In this document: piece by piece, positions 35,091 through 46,114 of the stretch
Layout: each line of letters opens with the position of its first letter
Numbering within the stretch: position 1 is the stretch's first letter
Source: Megachile rotundata
Lineage: Eukaryota > Arthropoda > Insecta > Hymenoptera > Megachilidae
Direction of reading: 5' to 3'
NCBI RefSeq assembly: GCF_050947335.1
Contig: NC_134997.1
Location: 3,162,001-3,226,000, forward strand
Length of the DNA: 64,000 nucleotides
Notes under the pieces: model-generated
What the model was told of the DNA's origin: nothing
What the model saw: only the letters and a program-made list of their open reading frames with translations
Database searches by the model: none
Program-made: the position numbers and the translations under genes

Positions 35091-35258
35091 CATGGGTCAT
35101 AGTTGCAGGGCAATGCGTAACTCAGACCTCTTGTCAGATCCTTCAACCTCTCCCATCCAAGTCGCATGACCTACCTCCAAGTGGTACCTGCCGGTAACAT
35201 GACTGGTTGGCTGTTTGGATCATTCACGTCGCCATCACAGTCCAAGTCACGGCTAAAC

Positions 35259-35911
35259 CACAGTATAAGAAAGCATAGTAGGTTCACTCGGCGTCGGCAC
35301 CTTTGATCTCATGACTAAAAGATCGCCATATTGTTAGTTGTGCGCGGGCTCTAATTTGAAAGGTACAAAAAGAAAGAAAGAATTTTACTAAATATTTTAA
35401 AAGAAAATAAGACTCTAGAATAATAACTCACTTGGTGGGAAGAAAATTAGAGCCATTGTAATTATATAGTACATAAATTATTGTGTATATTTACAAATAA
35501 TTAATACATTTGCGTTCATTTTGTTGTACATATGTACTACTTTATTTTTAATTAAAATACAATTTTATCAAAATCACTGTATAAGAATACAGTTATTAGA
35601 TACAATAATTATCTAATTAAAATCCTAGTATTTTATATGTCTGTATATAAATGTTCATAATCTATACAACTTGTGTGTGTGTACGTGTGTATAATTTCTG
35701 TACAGCACCTTTCCTTGCAAATACATATTAAATACAGAGCAATATTGCATTTACATTGCGTTTCATTTCATATCAAATATAACGAACACATGTGCTATGG
35801 CCAAATGTTCACAACTGCCATGTTGCTGCTTGTGCGATACAGTCATGCGCGAGAGACAAATATTAGGACACTTTTTAGCAGAGTGAACCTACTGTTCTTT
35901 CTTATACTGTG
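35259..35911. mobile_element. Non-autonomous TIR element (31-bp TIRs)
   Basis: Inverted ends CACAGTATAAGAAAG...AGTAGGTTCACTC (31 bp, two mismatches) are flanked by GCTAAAC on both sides (35252-35258 and 35912-35918). An 8-bp TSD GGCTAAAC is also possible if the last G is shared. A 31-bp TIR with a 7-8 bp TSD would fit P-like or hAT-like superfamilies, but no transposase is present. Confidence 0.8.
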
Positions 35912-38727
35912 GCTAAACGGTGTACGGCGAATCTGGCAAAAGCCAAATGAACTCTTCGGGTTTGCAGCCCGCTGGGTTGCATAACCACACTGGCACTTCC
36001 TCAATGGTACATGATTTGAATGAAAATAGGAACCCTGTAACTTGTCCATCGCGCAGGATCGATCTTGGCGATCGAACGGCTGCACTGGCGGCCCAGCATA
36101 AGCGCCGTTGCAATGCACCACTGATGCAGGAGGGCGGTTACGGGTGCGACACGTGCGGCCGATGTTTTGGCTCCTACGCTGGACTGCACCAACACCAGTG
36201 CAGAGCTCATATAGAAGAGTACAATAATGCGGATCTGGCGCTGCGGGAGAAACGGAAGAAAAACACTCGAGGAAAGTACCCGGACGACGAAATACTTATG
36301 ATTGCGTATCACAAAGCAAATACTATACCGAACAAAAATGATATGCTGCTCAAGGATATGCTTAAAATTTTGTCGGACTTCTCAGGTAGACCGGCCGAAA
36401 GCATCAAGAAATTGAGAAATAAGGAGACATATGTTCAATACTACACCAAAGCGTCCGAGGAAAAAACCGAAGCAGCTTCGTACGGAGGTACACTTCGAAC
36501 CTACCAGTAGTGACAATACGCATATTGATGATCATCACCACCTGATCTCATCAAAAGATATCCGGCATGTATTGAGCGAGGCTAGCGGCGACGTGACTGT
36601 GGAAATGGCGAAAATAATAGATACTGCACTAGCAAATGGCGGCAAAAAGGACGTTATGGAGATGCTCAATGAATATATAGAAAAAATACCTGAAAATTAT
36701 GCCAAGAATTCAGCCAACCATGATATCCATAAAAGAAATAGTAAACCAAAGCGAAACAATAAAAGTATAAGCAATAGCCCGGAAAATAGTATGAGTAACC
36801 TAAGTACAACAAGAAATACAAAGAAAAACAAAGACAAAAATATAAATGCAGGTAGAAACACAATCACATCCACAAACTACCACCAGGACAAATACACCAA
36901 AAGAATCGGAAACCGTTCTAAAAGGAGATCTAGTTATTACGCGCGCATACAGAAATTATACAAAAAGAATCCAACCCAGGCTGCCGAGCACATATTAAAA
37001 GGAAAACCACTTGACATCGAGGAATTTCCTGATATGGAGAAATTCGCGGATTTCTACAAAAAGCTATTTGCGCACAAGGACCTAGGGTGGAAACCCGCAG
37101 ATCGCGCAGTAAATGGCATCCTGGACCTATCACACCCAATAGACTACATAGAAATTCACGAGCACCTAAAAAAGGCAGAGGAGTCGGCATCTGGACCAGA
37201 CAAGATCGACCGTGAATGTCTGAGAGGCATGCCTCGGCGGGATCTTCACGCTCTCTTAAATATCTTGCGGGCATTAAAATCCTTACCCTAAATATTGCAG
37301 TTGAGCAGAGCTGCCTTGCTTTCAAAAACGGGTGATCCAACAGATCCCAAAAACTGGCGCCTCGGGCTAATGACCATGGCAGTCGACGCTCATAACACTA
37401 CTCATCATCGTCAACTGGCGCCCTATCACCATCTCAAGTAAGGTACTGCACCTGCTGAACAAAACAGTGGTCTCCCGGTTTAAAAACAATATTCGGTTAT
37501 ACCACGTCCAAAGAGGCTTTACAAAAAATGACGGAATTTTAGCAAATAGTACAATACTGCAAACAATAATCAGATCCTGCTGGAATAAGGCAAAGCATTT
37601 AAATTTTATCAATAGATTTAGCAAAAGCCTTCGATTCAGTAAGCTAAACGTCAATAGTAGATGCATTAAATAGAAAAGGACTTGACCTCTACACCAGTAG
37701 AGTACATCGAGGGCACATATAGGGAGATTACCACTGTCTTGGAATGCCACGGGAACAGATCTGATCCCATGCAAATAAATCGCGGCGTCAAATAAGGCAA
37801 CCCATTATCAGGCTTTCTGTTCAACCTTGTAATAGATGACCTCCTCAAGGAATTATGTAAACGTAAGGGTGTCGAGATTGAGGGAGCGTCGGTGATGGCC
37901 TTGGCGTTTGCTGACAACATAATAATTGTCGCATCCAGCCCCAGGAAAATGGCATCGTATATTAAGATCATAGAGCACGTTTTCGAGAGACATTGATTAT
38001 CAGTAAATGCGTCCAAGTGCGCGTCCTTTCAGCATGTGAATGTTCCGGGCACTAAGCGGCTCGTTGTCGACACACGCTCACATCTAAGCGTAAACAACAG
38101 CCCAATACCGACGTTGGGACTAAAATACCTGGGCTACCCTTTCAGGTACTGCGGGGCTATAGTACTGTCATCTTCCAATATAGAGGATATGCTAAATAAT
38201 CTGAAACACAGTCCTCTGAAAGCTTCGCAAAAATTAAACGTACTCCAGAGATATTTAATCCCACCATTACACCATAGATTACAAAGTATGGATATGTACA
38301 AAAAGAAACTAAAATTCATAGGCAGTTGTACATTAAAATTTGCAAATCAAGTACTACACCTACCAATAACAACCCCAACACCATACATACATGCGCCGCT
38401 ACGGAGCGGCGGACTTGGAATTTCCGCCCTAGCTTTGCACATACCTGCAGTCTACCTGAGACGTATAGAACGCCTGAAGATCCGCAGTGATACTCAGATG
38501 CTAAAGATCTTGTGTGCCCCAGCGGTTAACAGCATAGTAACGCGATTACAAAAAATGCTGAGGGATGTAAATTTGGCGTCCAAACAGTACTAAAGGATTC
38601 CCATACATGAACGACACAGATTGCAGAAATGCATCGTGTACGGGAACGCGGGAATCCCTATACCACGTGATCCAGAGATGTCCGGTAACACACTTACAAG
38701 GGAACATATCCAACCCAGACACGCCGA
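35912..38727 (+). pseudogene. R2-A ORF remnant (zinc finger to RT and CCHC finger)
   Basis: The N-terminal C2H2 finger (CDTCGRCFGSYAGLHQHQCRAH split as C-x2-C-x12-H-x4-H, about 36148-36213) is the R2-type DNA-binding finger. RT motifs include SASGPDKI (about 37190), IDLAKAFDSVS (about 37605-37640) and ALAFADN (about 37895), where YADD/FADD is usual, so the second catalytic Asp is Asn. LKYLGYPF (about 38120) is in the thumb. A final finger-like C...C...H...C segment with ESLYHVIQRC lies near 38630-38690. Frameshifts (about 36470, 37290-37800) and many stops make it dead. The endonuclease domain is lost at the right end. Confidence 0.8.
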
Positions 38728-39055
38728 TTTTTATGAAACTTATGTGAGATATAGTTTTCAAAAAAATATTTGACATGTATTTTTTTGTCGGCAATCGTGC
38801 ATATTGAAGGGGTGAAAATGGCCCCCATAGTTAAGGACTGAAATCATATTTTTGGGAATATCTCCGGAATTTAAGGAACTAATTGGATGCTTTCTTTTGT
38901 AAAATGTTGGTCTTTAAATTTTTGTGCATAACAAAATTTTAACAAATTTTATTTGTTTAATTAATATTTTAATAAAGTACGGACTAAAATAGAGGGTACG
39001 TGTTTTTGGAATTTGTTGTTTGTACCAATGTTTATTAAATATATACTTTAAAACC
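38728..39055. repeat. Dispersed repeat, related to 21665-22345
   Basis: It shares ATGAAACTTATGTGA, ATATTTGACA, GGGAATATCTCCGGAAT and GGAATTTGTTGTTTG with the other copy, without that copy's 300-bp GC-rich insert. It truncates R2-A. Confidence 0.7.
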
Positions 39056-39445
39056 ACCTCCTGTGAAGAGGGGCAATCGGCATTTTTATTAAAAATATCA
39101 TTATTTTTTTACGACGTTAAAAAGAGTGGAAAAAACCATACGAAATCCCCTTTTTTCCGGAAGCTCTTACGTTAACTTCAGGATATACAGAGTGATTCAC
39201 GAAAAGTGGTCTGTCGGTATAATCTCCGAAACTATTAGCTTTAGAGAAAAATGTTTCCAACAAAAGTTGTAGGGTTTCGGCAGCTGCATCCTTCTGTGCC
39301 TCCGTTCGGTCATACAGGGTGATTTAAAAAATTATTTCACTGGAATATATACTGTATGAATAACACTGTAGGGATTTGGGAGAAATGGTAAAAAGAGAGA
39401 TTCATATTCCTGATTCCACTATACCAGTGACTCCATGGCTCCACT
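39056..39445. other. Unassigned, transposon-end-like motifs
   Basis: The motifs ATATACAGAGTGATTCACG and CATACAGGGTGATTTAAA look like ends of short DNA transposons, but no pairing ends were found. No coding sequence. Confidence 0.35.
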
Positions 39446-39467
39446 AGTAATTATGACTCTCTTAAGG
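39446..39467 (+). rRNA. 22-bp 28S target-end copy at the R2-B 5' junction
   Basis: AGTAATTATGACTCTCTTAAG plus G matches the conserved 28S sequence before the R2 site with a single difference. It repeats the last 22 bp of the 28S fragment that ends at 35034. Confidence 0.85.
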
Positions 39468-39989
39468 GTCATAGTTACATGGTCGATAATGCACAATACA
39501 GACCCCTTGTTGGGACCCTCAACCTCTCCCGATCTAGTCATGCTCATACCTCCTCGTGGTGCCCGCCGGTTAACGTGTTCGTTCTGTTCTTGTAGAACGA
39601 ACACGGCTGAACCGAGTACGACGACACTGGGTCCTGGGGGCTGTCTCCCCCCCCGGTCCTTTCTCACACTGGCGCTAAAAGGAAAAAGACGGTCTTGGAT
39701 GACACTCGTAGTACAGGTGGCGGGTTCTCTGGCCTTGCTGCCCCAGCGATTTTACCCCTTTCCTCACTTCCTTCTGCTTCCCCTTCTTCTAACTCCGCCT
39801 CTACTCCTTCTCTTCATTCTCCTTCTCATCCGGTAGTGCATCAACTTCCCGTGCGGCATTTGAAAATACATCTGACAACTGTTTTGTCTGTTCGGTTGCG
39901 GAGTGTAGCCGCTCATTCTCGACCAAAATTGGGCTTGGAGTCCACTTCCGGCGAGCACATCTAATTAAGCGTGACGAATTGGTGGTACC

Positions 39990-40402
39990 AGCGACAAGTA
40001 AGGTCCAATAGTCAGATGAAGAACGTACGCGCATGGCCCGAAAAGAGGCATTCTTGATTATTAAGGGACACCAATTTGTGAACCAGCTTTTAGAAGCCGC
40101 GTTTCCAAGTAGGACCCTAAAAAGCATTAAGGGTCAACGGCGACGAGCCGATTACAAGGATGCGGTGCAAAGGTTCCTAGAAAAACTGAAGGGGAACGTT
40201 GATACTGGTCCTGTATCTCCACCTGCAGACTTTCCTATTGGCGAAGACCACCTGTCGTCTCCTATGCGTCCCTCCTTAAGGAACCTACCTCCTTTACATG
40301 GGCGAGATTATTGCGCGGAGATACTTAATCGGTTAATAATCCGGATTAATGATATCTCCTCATCGGATCTTGTAAGAGAAATCCCATTCTACATCGAGGA
40401 AA
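39990..40402 (+). pseudogene. R2-B N-terminal part (Myb-like region)
   Basis: After a Trp-to-stop change near 40012 the frame reads SDEERTRMARKEAFL...LEAAFPSRTLKSIKGQRR, which resembles the Myb DNA-binding motif of R2 proteins (helix-loop-helix with Trp and RT-L-x-x-IKG). It runs to REIPFYIEE at 40402, where R1-B inserts. The frame continues in phase at 48143. An upstream Ser/Pro-rich frame (about 39695-39964) may be the degraded N-terminus. Confidence 0.75.
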
Positions 40403-40749
40403 CCCTCAGGGGCTGTGGGCTTGCCCGCAGTACGGGATTTGGCGGTCCCGAGGTACCCGAACCCTAGTATACCGCAAGCTTGTGGTTATGTTTCACAGGA
40501 ACGGGGGTCTTGCGTTAACCGGCCGGGCCGCGAGGAAGTAAACCTCTATAAAAAATACCCTAACCCTAAGCTATAGTGCGCGGCGATGGGGCACCTCCCA
40601 GTCTTGCACTGGGGGGTGGGCTGGCGGGAGCACGAGTCATTAGCGGCCTCCTCAGGACACCTGGTGACCCCCTAAAAGTAAGAGCCTTCTGCCCGGGAAA
40701 GGCGTCACCCGGGGAGTGACTGTTGTTCGTCCCTGCTCGTGGGAATGCC

Positions 40750-42990
40750 ATGGAATTTGTAAAACTTGATAACATTGGGGGGGGGGGGGGTAAAGATGAG
40801 AGCAGTGGTGGTGGAGTGCCGAGTAGCTCGCGTGGCCGTGCGCCCGCCGCACAGTGGCGAAAAACGGCGAAAACGTCGACAAAACTAATATCTTCGATTC
40901 TGAGATAAATTATTTAAATGTTTTTAGATAAAATGATTATATTAGTGTTATAAATTAATTTTTTGTGTTAAAAATCGAATTTTGATTTGTTAGTTAACTA
41001 ATACGGTTAGTTAACTAGTACGTATGAATTTTTATCTCGTAAACTATTTATCGAAATTAATTAAATCTTTTTGCATTTTAAACTTGAATGTTTGAACTAT
41101 AATAATAATATTTTTTTATTAACAAATTCATTTTTTATTATCAGAAATTATAAATAAATTTTTATTTTTTAAATTTTTTAATAACGTTTAAATATCTAAT
41201 ATGTAATATATATATATGGGTGTGGATATTGAAATCTCACCTACAAAACAAGACATTTTGCAACGGTCAGCGACGACATATTTGAAAAACGTTCGAAACC
41301 GCTGTTGTCACGTATGATAATAGGGCGCGCGCGTGAACATAAATGTGAATAACTCTGAAAACCGCAAATTACCGCAAGATATTGTTATAGATCCTTGTTC
41401 GGGAAGCTTCCAGCTTTCATTTAAGCCTATTTGGTAGGTGAACCGAGGTGAAGATCACAACTTTTACCTTACACAAACATTAAATATGACTATGGTTTAT
41501 ATGTCTTTCTATATCACTGTTAAAAATAAACATTTTGTTGTGCAACTTACATATTTATAATGTTAAAGTATCATATAAACAGCCGATAATAGTGGATGAA
41601 CATAATATTTAAAAAATAATGAACAGCATTATGTTAAACTTTACCCGGAAAAATTGACTTTAAAAAATGTTCAACTTTGGAGGCTCATATCTTCGAAATG
41701 GTAGTAATAAAGTCATTAAAGCTGTGAAAACAGTATGCACAGATTCCTTATAAACTAATTCCATTAAACGGATTTCAAGAATTGCAATTTTCATTTTTTG
41801 ACTTTTGTCCACGTTTTCGCCGTTTTTCGCCACTGTGCGCCGCTAGAGACAAAAATTTCGGCTCTAGGAGACTGAGTCCGCGGAAACGGACGAGACAGGA
41901 AAAAGTGATGGAGGAAGTCGTGATGGAGGGGGAAGGAGAGGAGAGAGAGATAGAGGCGATGCGACGCGTTGGCGAGAAGCTGCGCAAGTTTTTATTGACT
42001 GAGGCCAATCGCGTCTCTAAGACAGCGACGGAATTTGTGTTGAATTGTATAAGTGAATATGAAAAATGCATGATGAGAATAATTGCGAGGAATGAACGAT
42101 TAGTTGGACGTTTGGAAGAAAGTAGGAAGATGTTGGATGAGCGGGTGAGTGTGCCTGCAAGTGTGAGCTATGCGAGTGTGACTGGTAGGAGTGGTGTGGC
42201 TGAGCGGAGGAAGAGTGTATGTGTGAGCGAGAAGCCGAAAGTGCGAACTTTTGCGGTTATTGTGAAAACGAAAGATGAAAGTATGAAAATGACGAGCGAA
42301 CAGGTGAAAGAGAAGATTATGAGTGATGTGTGTGGTGGACTGAATATGCGAGTGAAAGCTGTGAGAAAGACGAGAAGTGGTGGTGTAGTAATAGAAGCAG
42401 CGAGTGCGAGAGAAATGGAGATGCTGAAACAGCATAAAAAGTTCGAGAAAGTTGGTCTCAAGGTAGAGACACCCAAAAGAGTGGGTCCTAAAGTAATTGT
42501 GTTTGATCTTGCGAATGAGATAACGAACGATGAATTGATGAGTAAATTGTACGTTAAGAATTTGAAGGCTGCTGGTGTAACTGAGATGGAGTTCAAAGAC
42601 AGAGTGAGTATTGCGAGTAGAGTGAACGAGAAAGGTGGGAATATGGGGAATGTGATACTCGAGGTGTCAAAAAGAATGCGTGATGTGTTGATGTGTGAGG
42701 AACGTGTGTATGTAAAATGGAGAGCATGTAAAGTGAGGGACTTTGTGAACGTGATGAGGTGTTACAAGTGTTTTGCCTTCGGGCACATGATGCGTGAGTG
42801 TAGTATGAAAGAGAGTCTGTGTGAGAAGTGTGGGGAGAGTCGACATTTGAGGGACAAATGTCAGAAGGCGTGTGTGTGCAGAAATTGCAAGATGAAAGGA
42901 AGAGTGAGTGACCATTCGGTTCTGTCGGCTGAATGTCCTGAATATGTGCGTATGTTAGGAAGAGAGAAGGCCAGGATAAGTGATGACTGA
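40750..42990 (+). pseudogene. R1-B ORF1 (Gag-like, three CCHC knuckles), split by Transib
   Basis: ORF1 begins at ATG 40750 with a poly-Gly tract from a G run (40780-40793), runs to 40849, and resumes at 41843. The frame is in phase after removing the Transib and one CGCCG. It contains a coiled-coil-like N-terminal part, an RRM-like middle and three knuckles near the C-terminus: CYKCFAFGHMMREC, CEKCGESRHLRDKC and CRNCKMKG...H...C. It likely bound element RNA. It overlaps ORF2 by 8 bases. Apart from the insertion it is open, so ORF1 was intact when the Transib landed. The G run makes the exact start frame less certain. Confidence 0.85.
40850..41837. mobile_element. Non-autonomous Transib element, copy 2
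   Basis: 988 bp with the same CACAGTGGCGAAAAACGGCG ends as copy 1, and 5-bp TSD CGCCG at 40845-40849 and 41838-41842. It carries one 374-bp internal unit where copy 1 carries two. The difference in total length is exactly 374 bp. Confidence 0.93.
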
Positions 42991-44586
42991 TGTGTATTTG
43001 AGTGTAGTGCAGTGTAATTGTCAGAGGTCGTACAGTGTGTTGTGTGATTTGGGTAATGTTATGAATGAGAAGAGTGTGAGTGTGGCCTTGTTGCAAGAGT
43101 TGTATGTGTCGCATGGATATGTGAAAGGCTTGCCAAGTGGATGGCAAGTGTATGTACGTGCGGACGACCCTGCAAAAGCTGCAGTTGTTGTTTGGGATGT
43201 GAATGTGGAAGTGATGTGTGTGCGTGAACTTACGAATGAGTATGGTGTGTGTGTGTGGTTGAAAGGGGACTTTGGCGAGCAGTATGTAGTGTCTGTGTAT
43301 TGTAGGTGGGGCACAGATATTGAGCCCTACCTGGTGTATATGGAGAGTGTGAAAAAGTATGTAAGAGGGAAGCGTGTGTTATTCGGGATGGATGCGAATG
43401 CGACCTCGCCCTTGTGGTTTAGCAAGGACGGAGGCCGCAGTAGAGAAAATGAGATGCGTGGAAGGACTTTGAAAGAATGGATATTAGCGAATGGATTGAT
43501 TGTAGTGAATGGACCAAGTGAGTATTATGCTTTCTCGGGAGTGACAGGGCAGAGTGACATTGATGTCACTCTGATGAATGATTCTTTAGCCAGGTGCCGC
43601 CTTGAATGGGAAGTAAAGAATGACTCGGGAATAAGTGATCACAATGTGATTTTGATTAGAATGATGTGTGATGAGAATGAGCAGAATGCCTCAGATGAGC
43701 GAATGGGATGGATATGCAAGGATGTGGACTGGGAAGAATATAAGAATGATCTGATGGAATTTTCCTTGATGTATGGACAGGATGTGGGTGATGAGACAAA
43801 TGTGGATAGGATGCTTGAAATTTTGATGGAATAGATCCAAGGTTCGAACGATAGGAGAATGAAACGGAGAGTGAGAGTGAATGATAAAAGGATGGTGTGG
43901 TGGACGAATGAATTGAAGAGAATAAAAGCTAAAGTGCCAAAGAGTAGAAAGTTATCGTAGAAAGCGAGAAGAAGAAGAGGCGTGGATGTAGATGCATGGC
44001 TAAATACGTATAAAAGTTTGATACGAGAATATAAGCGTGAGTCGTCGAACCTGGATCCATGGGGTTCTGTATATAGCATATGCAGAGGTAAGAATGCGAG
44101 AGAGAGAATGAGTTCGTTGAATGTTGATGGTGTGAACTATTCCACATGGAGAGAATGTGCGCAAGTGCTGTTAGAGCGATTCTTCCCAGCCTCGAGCGAT
44201 TCGAGGGGAATGACTTGTGCGGTAGAGAGTGTAAATGATGTGATAGAGTTTGATTGGGATGAAGTGAATGAGGCTGTGATGGCATCAAAGTTGGGCAAGG
44301 CACCTGGCTTGGATGGTATAACTGTGAAGATGTTGCGAATGATTTAGTGTGCAATTCCGGGATGGCCGTTGAGATTGTATAATGCTTGCTTGAGGACTGG
44401 ATGTTTCCCGAATGAGTGGAAGAAAGCATGTGTAGTGGCCTTGTTGAAGTCCCCTGAAAAGCCGCGAACGGACCCTGCGTCGTATAGACCGATAAGCCTG
44501 CTGTCAGTGTTTGGAAAGACGTTAGAGCGAATGATGATTAAAAGGCATGAACGGAGAGTGTGTGAGAGTATGGATGACGCGCAGTA

Positions 44587-46114
44587 CAGTATTCATTTAC
44601 GGTAGAGGTCCTACATTCTTTGTAATGTGCCGAACGTAGAAAGAGACAGCCATACAAAAGACAAAGAGGGATAGAGTTCCGAGCGTTCGGCAAACATGAA
44701 AGACTCGCGCGTGTTCTGTCTTTTAAATTTAAAAATTAAAATTCTTTATTTTTGGTTTTTCGTCAATGGAACTTTTACCATCGTATTTGTCTCGTTTTTC
44801 TGATTAAAATGACACCAAACACGATATGATTACGATCGTAATTACTTATGTAACAAGCCATAAAAGTTTGGGATGTAACATTTACGGTAGAGGTGCGAAT
44901 TCCTCCTAAAGGCTTGCTATACAAGTAATTATGATTTTAATTATACCGTGTTTGGTACCATTTTAATCAGAAAAACGAGACGAATACGATAATCAAATTT
45001 ATTGATGAAACCCCAAAAATAAAGAATTTTGATTTTTTAATTTAAAAGACAGAAGATGTTACACGGAAATATTTGAAATCCGCGCGGCTATGCTAGCCTC
45101 TCCTGAGGTTCTTCAGCTGAACGCATCGAAAATATATTTTAGCGCCACTTTCTGGGCGATGCAACGCCAACGCTTAGGAGAGGGGGAAAAAGGGACCGAG
45201 GCTTAGCTACGCGCAATGCACGCGAGTCAGTTTTTTTTGTGCGTTACGCCCTAGTGGTTCTTCTATCTCAAATTCAGTTTAAAAAGTCATTGATATATTT
45301 TGCAACGAATTCTAACACCGTTTAATTATCAGGTATGTAAGCTATCATACCCCTAAGACATTTCCATAACAAAAACACACGATCGTAAGATCCGTAGAGG
45401 GTTACGTATATCGGACTCTCTCTGATTACACACACGCGGTCGCAAGACCCGTAGGGGATACGTACATCGTACTCTCTTTGACTATACACACGCGGCCGTA
45501 AGGCCCGTAGAGGGGTGCGTCAATCGCACTCTCTCTGACTCTGCACGCGGTCATTCTTATGACCCGTTTCGGGTTTGCGCTTTGCGCAATCACCCTAGTT
45601 GCACGCACACATCTCACACTTACATAAAAGAGTTAAATACACGATTTTCACGAGGTTTTTTGGTCGCAAGGTCTTTTTCCTCGGGGTTTACACTCAAAAC
45701 TATTGTTGTTTTTTATTTTAATGACACCTGTCCTTTTTTACATGAACAACGTGACTCAGACACGAGGTTTGAGTTTCGACGCCTCAACAGAAGACGCACG
45801 AGTGTTTCATGCTTGCCGAACGCGTCAACCTTCTGCTTCTCTTTCTTTTCCATTCGCCGTCCTCTTTTATGTTAAAAACTTCAATCACTCGTTACACACA
45901 CAATTGTTAACGTAATTATATCATGTTTGGTGTCATTTTAATCAGGAAATCTAGACAAATACAACAGTAAAAGTTTCATGAAAAAATAGTAAGAAATAAG
46001 AAAGTTACAATCTTTTCCTTTGCTTGCATTAGTATGTGTCTCACCGATATTCGATCCTCGTCGTTTCGGCGACCGATCGTGTTTCATTCTTGACTGATTT
46101 CGGAGTGAATACTG
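44587..46114. mobile_element. TA-flanked non-autonomous element in R1-B RT
   Basis: Ends CAGTATTCA(T/C)T in inverted orientation with TA on both sides (44585-44586 and 46115-46116), so Tc1/mariner-type. The length is 1528 bp with no transposase. Inside is a foldback (about 44718-44850 versus 44920-45055) and a further half-copy at about 45911-46010, all carrying GTTTGGT-N-CATTTTAATCAG. The insertion splits the RT motif after DAQY. Removing the insert and one TA restores the reading frame. Confidence 0.85.
45378..45545. repeat. Three tandem units of about 57 bp
   Basis: Unit pattern CACACGCGGTCGCAAGACCC, GTAGAGGG, TACGT, ATCG, ACTCTCTCTGACT is repeated three times with some divergence, and a partial unit follows. 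It lies within the 44587-46114 insert. Confidence 0.8.

Larger units (their letters stand above)
35035..38727 (+). mobile_element. R2-clade retrotransposon R2-A
   Basis: It begins directly at the 28S R2 cleavage point. Its 5' UTR segment (about 35094-35215) is homologous to that of R2-B (39468-39585), sharing GGTCATAGTT and CAACCTCTCCC. A 653-bp TIR element (35259-35911) interrupts the 5' region. The coding remnant follows. The right end is cut by the repeat at 38728. Confidence 0.8.

Noticed and set aside
40557..40572. TACCCTAACCCTAAGC as telomeric repeat
   Set aside because: Only two imperfect units inside the R1-B 5' UTR. The insect telomere repeat would be TTAGG/CCTAA arrays, which are absent.
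42100..43650. Long minus-strand open frames opposite R1-B ORF1 and ORF2 (also 46199-46741 and 46939-47623)
   Set aside because: They are His/Thr/Ser-rich mirrors of a GTG/TGT/GAG-rich plus-strand coding sequence and have no domains.
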